From Streptomyces sp. A012304 (GTDB taxonomy: Bacteria > Actinomycetota > Actinomycetes > Streptomycetales > Streptomycetaceae): 32,688 nucleotides of DNA. The notes under the pieces were generated by a model, which had not been told where the DNA came from, ran no database searches, and worked only from the letters and a program-made list of their open reading frames with translations. Shown here in pieces: positions 16,467 to 24,246 of this stretch (within the stretch, counting starts at the first letter, position 1; every line of letters begins with the position of its first letter). The stretch spans positions 1 to 32,688 of the forward strand of contig NZ_BQUN01000187.1 of the NCBI RefSeq assembly GCF_026008495.1, given 5' to 3'. The position numbers and the translations under genes are program-made.

Positions 16467-18173
16467 ATGAGTCAGGCCGACGTGTTGAAGGCGCTGGAGG
16501 CGAGGGCCGCCGGTCAGTGGGGTCTGGTGACCACCGCCCAGGCGAAGCTGGACGGCTTGCAGGGGGTGCAGCTCCTGCGGCTGGAACGGTCCGGGGCGCT
16601 GGAGAGCGTCGGTCATGGGGTGTACCGCATGGTGGCCTCTCCCCCGCCGGAGCACCTGAGCATCAAGGTCGCGTGGCTGCGGCTGGATCCCAGGACGCCG
16701 GCGCGGGACCGCGCCGCCGAGGGCCCCGGCGCAGGCGTCGTGTCACACACCTCCGCGTGTGCGGTGCACGGACTGGGCGACCGGCAGGCCGGTCGCGTGG
16801 AGCTGACCGTTCCCACACGCCGTTCCACCCGCGACGAGAACGTCGTGCTGCACTGCGCGCGTACGGAGGCCGACGACATCACCGTCATCGACGGCCTGCC
16901 CGTCACCACCGTGCCGCGGACCGTCGTCGACCTGCTGCACGCACGTGCCGACGCCGCCCGCGTCGGCGCGGTCGTCGCCGAAGCCGCTTCCCGCGGCCTG
17001 GTGGATGTCGACGGCCTGGCGGCGGCGGTCGGGGCCTTCGCCGGTGCCTACGGCCTGCCCTCGGAGGCGTCCGGTGCGGAGCTCCTGGAGTCTCTGTGCG
17101 AGCGGGCGGGACGTCCCCTGCGCGTACGAAAGGCCGGGCGGGCCGCCGCGGAGAGGGCCGGCTCGGAGAAGAAGCGGGCGACCATCTGGGAGGTCGCCGA
17201 GCGGGCCGGCGTGTCGCACCAGACCGTGTCCCGGTTCCTGAAGAACGACAGCGGCATGAAGCCGACGACGCGAGCGCGGATCGAGCGGGCCGTCGCCGAG
17301 CTGGACTACCGGCCCAACCTCATGGCGCGGTCCATGCGCACGCAGCGGTCCCACCGGATCACCATCGTGCTGCCCGAACTGAGCGGCTTCGTTCCGATCC
17401 CCCTGTTGAGGGGCGCTTCGGCCGCCGCGCACGAGGCCGGCTACCTGACGGACGTCATCGGTCTTCAGGGTGGTCAGTCGCGTCGTGCGCAGAGCGTGCT
17501 GTCCCTGCTGGACACCCGGCAGGCCGACGGCGTGCTGTCGCTGGTGCCGCTGGGAGATCTGACCGGCGGGCCGGGCGCCGGGCAGCGGCCCGTCGTGGTG
17601 CTGGGCGAGTACGACGACGATCTGCACGCCCGGGGACGGCTGGCCGACGGGAGGCCCGCCGAAGAAATCCTGCGTCACCTCGCCGAGCAGGGGCACCGCC
17701 GGTTCCTCCACGTCGCCGGCTCGCCGGAGTGGGCCTCGGCGCGCAACCGGCGGGCGGTCTACCTGGAGGCGATCGAGCGATTGGGCCTCGAGTCCTACGG
17801 CGTCGTCGACGGGGACTGGTCGATGCGCTCCGGATACGAGGCCGCTCGGGACCTGCCCGCCGCTTCCGGTGTGACGGCCGTACTGGCCGCCAACGACTAT
17901 GTCGCCATGGGCGTGATCCGCGGCTTCCAGGACCGCGGTACGCGGGTCCCCGAGGACATCAGCGTCTTCGGCTGGGACGACGAGGAGTTCACCCGGTACT
18001 TCTCGCCGACCATCTCGACGGTGCACACCCACAAGGAAGAGGTCGGCCGCCAGGCGATGCTGTCGCTGCTCGCCCTCCTGCGCGGCGAGCCCGGGCCGGT
18101 GGCCGACGTCGCCGATCTGTTCCGCGTCATTCCGCGAGGGTCGAGCGGCCCGGCCCCTCGCCAGGCCCTGTAG
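16467..18173 (+). CDS. AbiEi antitoxin-like domain fused to a LacI-family regulator
   Basis: 568 residues in one uninterrupted frame. Residues 1-55 (VLKALEARAAGQWGLVTTAQ, LLRLERSGALESVGHGVYRM) form the winged-helix N-terminus typical of AbiEi-type (type IV) antitoxins. Residues 60-215 continue as the AbiEi body (VVSHTSACAVHGLGD, VELTVPTRRSTR, VTVIDGLPVTT-like, RTVVDLLHAR). From about residue 235 a complete LacI protein follows: HTH RATIWEVAERAGVSHQTVSR, hinge LDYRPNLMARSMRT, and effector domain (VVLGEYDDD, HRRFLHVAGS, AVLAANDYVAMGVIRGFQDR). The LacI half is a close paralogue of the regulator at 10743-11774. No AbiEii nucleotidyltransferase toxin gene is present in the window, so the antitoxin part is probably reused for DNA binding or signalling. 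It likely co-regulates the palindrome regulon. Confidence 0.88.
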   Translation: MSQADVLKALEARAAGQWGLVTTAQAKLDGLQGVQLLRLERSGALESVGHGVYRMVASPPPEHLSIKVAWLRLDPRTPARDRAAEGPGAGVVSHTSACAVHGLGDRQAGRVELTVPTRRSTRDENVVLHCARTEADDITVIDGLPVTTVPRTVVDLLHARADAARVGAVVAEAASRGLVDVDGLAAAVGAFAGAYGLPSEASGAELLESLCERAGRPLRVRKAGRAAAERAGSEKKRATIWEVAERAGVSHQTVSRFLKNDSGMKPTTRARIERAVAELDYRPNLMARSMRTQRSHRITIVLPELSGFVPIPLLRGASAAAHEAGYLTDVIGLQGGQSRRAQSVLSLLDTRQADGVLSLVPLGDLTGGPGAGQRPVVVLGEYDDDLHARGRLADGRPAEEILRHLAEQGHRRFLHVAGSPEWASARNRRAVYLEAIERLGLESYGVVDGDWSMRSGYEAARDLPAASGVTAVLAANDYVAMGVIRGFQDRGTRVPEDISVFGWDDEEFTRYFSPTISTVHTHKEEVGRQAMLSLLALLRGEPGPVADVADLFRVIPRGSSGPAPRQAL

Positions 18174-18206
18174 AGCCACCCTCGGACCTTCTGCGGGCGT
18201 GGCTCT
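18172..18206 (+). terminator. Candidate terminator after the AbiEi-LacI gene
   Basis: AGAGCCAC (18172-18179) and GTGGCTCT (18199-18206) form an 8-bp stem with a 19-base loop, starting within the stop codon. It lies just before the operators of the next unit. No U-tract follows. Confidence 0.45.
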
Positions 18207-18217
18207 CGCAGTTGAAT

Positions 18218-18269
18218 GTGAACGATCACCTCGCAACTCTTGACCTCAAAGGTGACCGTTCACTACGTT
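18218..18269 (+). promoter_or_regulatory. Double-operator promoter of the oxidoreductase-DUF6807-cupin unit
   Basis: GTGAACGATCAC (18218-18229) and GTGACCGTTCAC (18252-18263) flank TTGACC (18240-18245). The second operator is followed by TACGTT (18264-18269), giving an 18-base spacer. The layout copies the promoter at 13983-14035. The leader to the ATG at 18451 would be about 175 bases, in which I see no other signal. Confidence 0.75.
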
Positions 18270-18450
18270 CAGGCTGCCGCCGCGTCACATCGGCGAGCGC
18301 AGGGTTCATCTGATCGACACCGTTCCCCTCGACCACACGACTGCGCGTGCACGCCCTGGGCTGGGCAGGTCGAACCGACCCTCTTCGTCAGCGGTTCCAC
18401 GACCCCGTGTCGTGCCCACGGCACCGCCCGAGCTTCAACGAAAGAGCCAC

Positions 18451-19578
18451 ATGACTGACTACAGCCAACCCGTGAGGGTGGCGATCGTCGGCGCCGGAAA
18501 CATCGCCGACGGCTGCCACATGCCCGCCGTCCAGGCCCAGAGCGGCGAGGCCACCGTCATCGCGGTCGTCGATGTCGACCAACAGCGCGCCGAGGCCTTC
18601 GCCGCCCGCTGGAACATCCCCGCCGCCTACGACAGCCTCGACCGGATGCTCCGGGAGCAGCACCCGGACCTGGTCATCGTCTGCACGCCCCCGATCGCCC
18701 ACGGCGAGGCCATCACCGCCTGCCTGGACGCCGGCGCGTCGGTGTGGTGCGAGAAACCCCCCACCCTCTCGGTGGCCGAGTACGACGCCGTCGCCGCCCA
18801 CGAGCGCGAGGGCGGCCCCTACGTCTCCTACGTCTTCCAGCACCGGTTCGGCTCCGCCGCCCGAGCCCTGCGTGAGCACATCCGCACCGGCAGCCTCGGC
18901 GCTCCGCTGGTCGGCGTCTGCCACACCCTGTGGTACCGGGACGACGCCTACTTCGACGTCCCCTGGCGCGGCAAGTGGGAAACCGAAGGCGGCGGCCCCA
19001 CCATGGGCCACGGCATCCACCAGATGGACCTCATGCTGTCCCTGATGGGCGAATGGACCGAAGTCCGCGCCGCCATGGGCACGTTGGCCCGCGACGTGGA
19101 GACCGAGGACGTCTCCATGGCGATGGTCCGCTTCGCCAGTGGCGCCATGGTGTCCATGGTCAACAGCCTCCTCTCCCCCCGCGAGACCAGCTACCTGCGC
19201 TTCGACTTCCCCGAGGCCACCGTCGAGCTGTCCCACCTCTACGGCTACGACAACTCCCACTGGACGTGGACCCCCGCACCCCACCGGGCCGGCGCCACGG
19301 CTGCCGAGCTCGGGGCACCGCTCGACGACGAGGCCAGTTCGCACGCCGCCCAGCTGCGCGTGCTGCTGGGGTCGCTGCGCACCGGAGAACGCCCCGAGGC
19401 CAGTGGCGACGACGGCCGCCGCGTCCTGGCCTTCATCGCCGCCCTCTACGAGTCGGCGAGAACCGGAGGCCCCGTCACCCCGGACATGGTCACCGCGGCC
19501 AACCCCTTCTACCACTCCATGAGCGGTCGCCCCGGCGCCGCCCCGGACCACGCAGCCAAGGAGAGAACCGGTGTCTGA
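18451..19578 (+). CDS. Gfo/Idh/MocA-family sugar oxidoreductase
   Basis: 375 residues from the ATG at 18451, preceded by a weak GAAAGAG. The Rossmann start RVAIVGAGNIADGCHMPAVQ gives the dinucleotide fold (GAGNIA, residues 14-19), and CEKPPTLS (EKP at 101-103) is the family's catalytic Lys motif. The C-terminal domain includes GGGPTMGHGIHQMDLMLSLM with the conserved His. Members oxidise or epimerise sugars with NAD(P). The stop overlaps the next start by eight bases, so the gene is translationally linked to the DUF6807 gene. Expected substrate: a sugar or sugar acid released by the pectin-degrading enzymes; the precise one cannot be read from the sequence. Confidence 0.92.
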   Translation: MTDYSQPVRVAIVGAGNIADGCHMPAVQAQSGEATVIAVVDVDQQRAEAFAARWNIPAAYDSLDRMLREQHPDLVIVCTPPIAHGEAITACLDAGASVWCEKPPTLSVAEYDAVAAHEREGGPYVSYVFQHRFGSAARALREHIRTGSLGAPLVGVCHTLWYRDDAYFDVPWRGKWETEGGGPTMGHGIHQMDLMLSLMGEWTEVRAAMGTLARDVETEDVSMAMVRFASGAMVSMVNSLLSPRETSYLRFDFPEATVELSHLYGYDNSHWTWTPAPHRAGATAAELGAPLDDEASSHAAQLRVLLGSLRTGERPEASGDDGRRVLAFIAALYESARTGGPVTPDMVTAANPFYHSMSGRPGAAPDHAAKERTGV

Positions 19579-20494
19579 GACCCCCTTCCGCATCGACCAC
19601 GACGCCGCCGGAACCCAGTTCGTGGTCTCGGCCGCGGGCACGGACCTCGGCACGTACGTCTACCGGCCGGACACCCCCCTCGAAGAGTCCCCCAAGCCCT
19701 ACCTCTATCCACTGAGAACCCTCTCCGGCGCACCCGTGGGCGTCTACCGGCCCTGGGACCACCGCTGGCACAAGGGCCTGCAGATGACCTGGTCCCACCT
19801 GTCCGGCGACAACTTCTGGGGCGGCCCCACCTTCCAACAGGGCGCACCCGGCCACGGCTACGTCTGGCGTGAGAACCACGGCCGGCAGGTGCACCGCGCC
19901 TTCGAACCGCAGGACGCCGGCGGCAGCGAGGTGTCGGTCGTCCAGGCCCTGGACTGGGTCGCCTCCAGCGACGAGGTGTGGATCGACGAGACCCGCACCC
20001 TCCGCTTCCACAGCGCCGACACCGACGACGGCGTCTGGGCGCTGGACTTCACCACCGCCCTGACCAACGTCCACCACGAGCCTCTGGAGATGGGCAGCCC
20101 CACCACGCACGGCCGCCCCAACGCCGGCTACACGGGACTGTTCTGGCGCGGGCCCCGGGCCTGGACCGGCGCGGACGTCATCGCCGACGGAGGCCACGAG
20201 GGCGACGCCGTTATGGGCACCCGGGGCGCCTGGGCGGCCATCACCGGCGAGCACGACGAGATCGACGGCGGTGCCACGGTCCTCGCCTACGCCGGCACCA
20301 CCACGGCCGCCGTCCCGCTGAAGTGGTTCGCCCGCAGCAGTGCCTTCGCCTGCCTCAACCCGTCGCCCGCCTTCGACACCGAGATCAAGGTCGAGCCCGG
20401 TGAGACCCTGTCCCTGAGCCACCGCTTCGTGTTCATCGACCGCATGGTGGACCGCTGTGAACTCGAACCGATCGCCCAGAGGTTCGCGCCGTGA
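19571..20494 (+). CDS. PmoA-like / DUF6807 protein
   Basis: 307 residues, GTG start overlapping the oxidoreductase stop by eight bases. The conserved part PLRTLSGAPVGVYRPWDHRW, then HKGLQMTWSHLSGDNFWGG, and SPTTHGRPNAGYTGLFWRG is the hallmark of the DUF6807 (annotated as methane oxygenase PmoA) family. Despite the name it has no similarity to membrane methane monooxygenase that I can see: there are no membrane helices and no signal peptide. The family is often found beside Gfo/Idh/MocA oxidoreductases in sugar clusters and is beta-rich with several His residues, so it may be a cytosolic sugar-modifying enzyme. Its reaction is unknown to me. Confidence 0.85.
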   Translation: MSETPFRIDHDAAGTQFVVSAAGTDLGTYVYRPDTPLEESPKPYLYPLRTLSGAPVGVYRPWDHRWHKGLQMTWSHLSGDNFWGGPTFQQGAPGHGYVWRENHGRQVHRAFEPQDAGGSEVSVVQALDWVASSDEVWIDETRTLRFHSADTDDGVWALDFTTALTNVHHEPLEMGSPTTHGRPNAGYTGLFWRGPRAWTGADVIADGGHEGDAVMGTRGAWAAITGEHDEIDGGATVLAYAGTTTAAVPLKWFARSSAFACLNPSPAFDTEIKVEPGETLSLSHRFVFIDRMVDRCELEPIAQRFAP

Positions 20495-21234
20495 CCGCCC
20501 TCCCCGACTTCCCCGGAGCCGTGGGACTGAGCCAGCTCGAGGTGTACCCCTGGCCCACGGCGGACGACGAACACGGCGGCTCGCCCCACATGCACCTCGT
20601 CTGCTCGGAGTGCTACGTCGTCGTCAGCGGCCACGGCCGGCTGGAGACCCTCAACTACAAGGGCCACACGACGACCGAGCTGCACCCCGGAGACACGGTC
20701 TGGTTCACCCCTGGCACGATCCACCGCGCCATCAACGACGAAGACCTGCGCGTGATCGTCGTCATGCAGAACAGCGGCCTTCCTGAGGCGGGCGACGCAG
20801 TCATGACCTTCCCGCCCGAGTACCTCTCCCCCGACACCTACCCGGACGCGGCCTCGCTCCTCGACGCCGACGGGACCCCCGACCCCGAGCGCGCCCAGGC
20901 ACGCAGGGACCTGGCCATCGAGGGGTTCAAGGAGCTGACGCACCAGTGGCGGCGCGGCAACCGCTCGGCCTACGAGGACTTCTGCGCGGCAGCCGTGCGA
21001 CTCGTCCAGCCACGCCTGGACGCCTGGGAGAAGACGGTCGACGACGGTGCGCTGGCCGCCGCACAGGCGGCACTGCGGCAGATCGATTCACTGCGCAACG
21101 GCGACTTCAACCACCTTTACAAGGCGACCGTCTCACGTATCGCCCAACCGCCCCGGCAGACCCTGGGCATGTGCGGTTTCCTACGCGCCTACGACCCGGC
21201 CCGCCGGGCCGGCACAGCGGCCGAGCCTCAGTGA
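20491..21234 (+). CDS. Cupin-domain protein with alpha-helical C-terminus
   Basis: 247 residues; the GTG overlaps the previous stop by four bases (GTGA). The N-terminal half is a single cupin barrel: PHMHLVCSECYVVVSGHGRL gives metal ligands H33, H35 and E40, and LHPGDTVWFTPGTIHRAIN gives H78. The C-terminal half (about 130-235) is predicted helical and unfamiliar (RRDLAIEGFKELTHQWRRGN). It could be a sugar isomerase, an epimerase-like enzyme or a sensor. It is the third member of the tightly overlapping oxidoreductase-DUF6807-cupin set, so all three probably work on one substrate. Confidence 0.85.
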   Translation: MTALPDFPGAVGLSQLEVYPWPTADDEHGGSPHMHLVCSECYVVVSGHGRLETLNYKGHTTTELHPGDTVWFTPGTIHRAINDEDLRVIVVMQNSGLPEAGDAVMTFPPEYLSPDTYPDAASLLDADGTPDPERAQARRDLAIEGFKELTHQWRRGNRSAYEDFCAAAVRLVQPRLDAWEKTVDDGALAAAQAALRQIDSLRNGDFNHLYKATVSRIAQPPRQTLGMCGFLRAYDPARRAGTAAEPQ

Positions 21235-21304
21235 CGCACCACCACCCGAACACGTCCGAACAGGTGCCGATCAGCCCGGGTTCGAACCAAGGAAAGTGTT
21301 TCGC

Positions 21305-22795
21305 ATGAGTTCGATGCTGCCGGAAGGCGGTAGGAGCGCCGACGCGGCCACCGCCCCGGTCTTGTCAGGGATGTATCCCGATCCATCGGTGTGCCGGGTC
21401 GGCGAGGACTACTTCCTGGCGAATTCGTCGTTCGAGTACAGCCCCGGCGTCCCGATCTGGCATTCCCGGGACCTGGTGTCCTGGCGTCAGATCGGCAACG
21501 CCCTGACGAGGGACGACCAGTTCCCAGCGGGCCGGTCGCCGTCGAGTCGCGGCATCTACGCTCCGACGCTGCGCCATCACGGGGGACGGTTCTGGCTGAT
21601 CACCACGAACATCGACGATGCTCGCGGTGGTCATCAGGTCTACCACGCGACCGACCCGACCGGGCCGTGGTCGGCGCCGGTGTGCCTGACCGAACTCGAC
21701 GGCATCGACCCGGACCTGGTCTGGGACGACAAGGGAACGTGCCTGGTCACCTACTGCTCGTGGTCCGAGACCGAGATCGGCATCAGGCAGGTCGCGGTCG
21801 ATCTGGAGCGGGGCGTGCTCCTCGAGCAGCCGCGGTGGATCTGGCACGGCACCGGCCTGGCCCATTCCGAGGGGCCGCACCTGTACCGGCGCGGCGGCTG
21901 GTGGTACCTGGTCATCGCCGAAGGCGGCACCGACCGGGGCCACGTGGTGTCGGTCGCACGCTCACGCAGTCCTCGCGGGCCGTTCGAGGCAGCCCCGCAC
22001 AATCCGGTCTTCAGCCACCGCAGCACGGCTCATCCCGTCCAGAACGCCGGTCATGCCGATCTGGTGGAGCGCCCCGACGGGACGTGGGCAGCGGTGTATC
22101 TCGGCACACGGCCGCGAGGCCGCAGTCCGCGCTTCCACGTCAACGGGCGTGAGACGTTCCTCGCCGACGTCTCCTGGGTGGAGGACTGGCCACACTTCAA
22201 GCCGGCGAGCGCAGGCGTCCCCACCGGGCAGCGGGACTTCGAGGACGACTTCTCCTCGCCCGGACTGCATCTCAGGTGGGTCTCGCCAGGGGAGCGTCCC
22301 GACCGGTTCGTCCACAGCGTGCCGGAAGGGGTGGTCGTGCGTCACGCACCGAGCGAGACCGGCGAGCCCTCGGGCCTGTTCACCCGCGTCGGCGGAGACT
22401 ACTGGGAGGCCGACTTCCTCGTCGATCCAGGGGAGGGTGCGTTCACCTTCGCGCTGCGGCTCGATGGTGCTCATTGGTACGGACTGCGCGTCGCCGACGG
22501 CGAAGTCACGGCCGTCGCACGCATCGGACAGATCCAGACGACGCTCGGCTCCGGCCCGCTGCCCGGCTCCCCTGTCAGCCTCCGCATCCGATCCACGGAG
22601 CCGACCTGGAACGGACCGGACGACATCGAACTGGGCATCGGTGACGGAACCGGCACCGATGTCCTCGCCCGCCTGGACGGACGCTATCTCTCCACCGAAG
22701 TGGCGGGCGGGTTCACGGGGCGCTTGGTCGGTCTGTGGACCGAATCCCGGGAGGTCCTTGTCCGCCGGGCCCGGTTCGCCGAACAGCGCGTGTGA
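21305..22795 (+). CDS. GH43 family glycoside hydrolase with C-terminal beta-sandwich
   Basis: 496 residues from the ATG at 21305, which follows AAGGAAAG. The five-bladed propeller shows the three family-43 acidic residues: D26 in YPDPSV (base), D135 in GIDPDLVW (pKa modulator) and E189 in AHSEGPHLY (acid). The C-terminal part (about 310-496; FEDDFSSPGLHLRWVSPGER, GAFTFALRLDG) is the beta-sandwich seen in beta-xylosidase/arabinofuranosidase subfamilies. No signal peptide is seen, so it acts on imported oligosaccharides, probably arabinosides, xylosides or galactosides. It lies 70 bases after the cupin gene on the same strand and is likely in the same transcript. Confidence 0.92.
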   Translation: MSSMLPEGGRSADAATAPVLSGMYPDPSVCRVGEDYFLANSSFEYSPGVPIWHSRDLVSWRQIGNALTRDDQFPAGRSPSSRGIYAPTLRHHGGRFWLITTNIDDARGGHQVYHATDPTGPWSAPVCLTELDGIDPDLVWDDKGTCLVTYCSWSETEIGIRQVAVDLERGVLLEQPRWIWHGTGLAHSEGPHLYRRGGWWYLVIAEGGTDRGHVVSVARSRSPRGPFEAAPHNPVFSHRSTAHPVQNAGHADLVERPDGTWAAVYLGTRPRGRSPRFHVNGRETFLADVSWVEDWPHFKPASAGVPTGQRDFEDDFSSPGLHLRWVSPGERPDRFVHSVPEGVVVRHAPSETGEPSGLFTRVGGDYWEADFLVDPGEGAFTFALRLDGAHWYGLRVADGEVTAVARIGQIQTTLGSGPLPGSPVSLRIRSTEPTWNGPDDIELGIGDGTGTDVLARLDGRYLSTEVAGGFTGRLVGLWTESREVLVRRARFAEQRV

Positions 22796-22910
22796 CACCG
22801 TCCCGTGACGGACTCACTCCTGTCCCCACGCTCTGCCTCGCGAGGCGCTGACCGGCCTGGCATCCGGAGCCCGTAGCGCCTGCAACATGCTGCGCACCAC
22901 TGGGGGGTGA

Positions 22911-22964
22911 CAAGCCCCAGCCGTTCCTGAACTCGACCAACTCTCCCCAAGAGCATGGGGCTTG
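22911..22964. repeat. Inverted repeat in the intergenic region after GH43
   Basis: CAAGCCCCA (22911-22919) and TGGGGCTTG (22956-22964) are perfect inverted copies separated by 36 bases. It may be a weak terminator or the relic end of a mobile element. The surrounding 22799-23035 shows no gene I can support. Confidence 0.4.
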
Positions 22965-23035
22965 GGAACACGAAATCGCCGATGCCGGACATGGACAGGA
23001 TCGATACCGTCGCGAGGTCGGTCTCCCGGACTTGA

Positions 23036-23300
23036 TCAGGTGCGTGGCGTGCCGGAGGACGCGGTCTGCCCCGTGCTCGCGGTGACCAGTCGACCAGCCT
23101 CGGCCGCGGTCCTGCGCAGCCAAGTGTGCGCGGGGTCGTGTTCATGCAGAGGATGCCACCACAAGGACTCCACCAATTGCCCTCGGCAAAAGGGAAGCTC
23201 CACTGCGACTATGCCGTTGTCGGCGGGAAACAGGCGAATAGCGCTTTCGGGGACCACGCCGACCCGGTCGGTGCCGACGATCAGGTACGGCATGGTGAGC
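23036..23300 (-). pseudogene. C-terminal fragment of a LysR-family regulator
   Basis: The reading MPYLIVGTDRVGVVPESAIR, then LVESLWWHPLHEHDPAHTWL and RRTAAEAG, matches the end of the effector-binding domain of LysR regulators, where (T)GTDRVxxVP and WHPxxxxDPAHxWLR are conserved. The HTH and most of the effector domain are missing; upstream on the same strand the frame joins unrelated coiled-coil sequence. It is a remnant. Confidence 0.7.
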
Positions 23301-23369
23301 GCAGCCTCGTCAGGGACCTCGCGCGGTGCGGGATCAGCAGGACCGCCCTTCCCGCCACCCGGGCGGGCA

Positions 23370-23529
23370 CCGGTGAGGCGACCACGGCTGTCTCCGCTTC
23401 GGCCCGGTCCCGCTCGGCCTGGACCTCCTGCAGCTGCTTGGCCAACCCCTCAGCGAGCGCGCCCAGTTCGCTCCGGCGAGCGATGATCCGCTCCAGGTCT
23501 CCATACCCTGCACCCTCCCGCGATCCCAC
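23370..23529 (-). pseudogene. Fragment of a small coiled-coil protein
   Basis: DLERIIARRSELGALAEGLA followed by KQLQEVQAERDRAEAE is a heptad-patterned helix like those of small hypothetical actinomycete proteins often found near mobile elements. The frame then drifts into low-complexity sequence and the LysR fragment. It could be a short gene that reads through, but the junction with LysR sequence suggests a broken one. Confidence 0.45.
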
Positions 23530-23601
23530 CGCGTACCGCCCCGGTCACGGATCGTCGAAGCGGCACGCGACGAACGCAGCGGAACCCGAAAACCGCCTCA
23601 G

Positions 23602-23733
23602 CCGACGGCCGGCCGGCCGGTGCACGGCGGCGACGTCGTCGTGATGGTGACCAACGGAAGGATCTCCGGGCCCGCCCGCGACTTCGCCCGGCAGCAGCGC
23701 CTGCACCTGGTCGACCGGCGGGATCTGGAGCGG
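23602..23733 (+). pseudogene. Fragment of an Mrr-like restriction endonuclease domain
   Basis: The plus-strand reading GGDVVVMVTNGRISGPARDF, then ARQQRLHLVDRRDL, matches the end of the Mrr-type nuclease fold, where a VVTNGxFTxxAxxxA strand-helix is followed by xLVDxxxL. Only about 40 residues are recognisable; the catalytic D...ExK part is absent and no start or ribosome site is seen. It is a remnant of a possible defence gene. Confidence 0.5.
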
Positions 23734-23877
23734 CGAAACGTCGTCCGTCGGGTGAGACGGTGTCTTCCGGGGTGCGGTCGTCTGTGTGAGGAGCGGGCAC
23801 CTCGGTCCGGTGGCCGTCGCGGTGGGCGAGTTCCTGTGCCACCTGACCGAGGGAGGTCTGCTGCGTGAGTGCTCTTC

Positions 23878-24096
23878 CTAGGCGGCCGAGCCCCGGGGGT
23901 GAATGATCTGGCCGCCGCCGGTCTGGATCGGGACGTGGTAGATGCCGCTGGGGCCCGAGCTCTTCACGGCGGAGGCCTTCGTCGGCACCGCGGTGGAGGC
24001 GGCGGCCGTGCCGCCGGCTGCCGCCGCCAGCACCGCGCCTGTCAGCAGCAGGCCGGCCAGATACGTGCGTCCGCGAGGGACAGCAGGAATGCGCAT
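23878..24096 (-). CDS. Small secreted peptide, function unknown
   Basis: 72 residues. The ATG at 24096 has an excellent AGGAGG nine bases upstream. Residues 1-35 form a signal peptide (RGRTYLAGLLLTGAVLAAAA, ending TAAAS). The mature part is about 38 residues, free of Cys, ending IYHVPIQTGGGQIIHPRGSAA. I do not recognise a family. A TTGACG/CACAAT promoter candidate lies about 95 bases upstream. It is the only intact gene in this decayed patch. Confidence 0.7.
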   Translation of the reverse strand: MRIPAVPRGRTYLAGLLLTGAVLAAAAGGTAAASTAVPTKASAVKSSGPSGIYHVPIQTGGGQIIHPRGSAA

Positions 24097-24189
24097 GGGG
24101 GGTTTCCTCCTGGAACTGGGGTGAGACGTGTCGTCACGATGCGGCCCGGCCTCGGAGCCGCTCGGGCGGCCGGGTGCAGGAACGCACGA

Positions 24190-24246
24190 ATTGTGCATTT
24201 CACAAGATCAATGCGTCAACACACAGCTGGCAAAGGGATGTTGACG
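24190..24246 (-). promoter_or_regulatory. Candidate promoter of the small secreted peptide, with inverted repeat
   Basis: On the minus strand TTGACG (24219-24214) and CACAAT (24195-24190) are spaced by 18 bases. The -35 box lies in an 8-bp inverted repeat, CGTCAACA (24214-24221) and TGTTGACG (24239-24246), which could be a regulator site. The rest of 24097-24430 shows nothing else I can name. Confidence 0.35.

Noticed and set aside
16467..18173. A complete type IV toxin-antitoxin pair
   Set aside because: Only the AbiEi-like part exists; no AbiEii nucleotidyltransferase gene is found on either side.
19571..20494. Methane monooxygenase subunit, from the PmoA family name
   Set aside because: The protein is soluble-looking, lacks membrane helices and lies in a sugar operon; the name is a database label for the DUF6807 family.
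22684..23145. Minus-strand frame reading SGIGDFVFPSPMLLGRVGRV
   Set aside because: No family recognised, no ribosome site, and it overlaps the end of GH43 and the LysR fragment in other frames.
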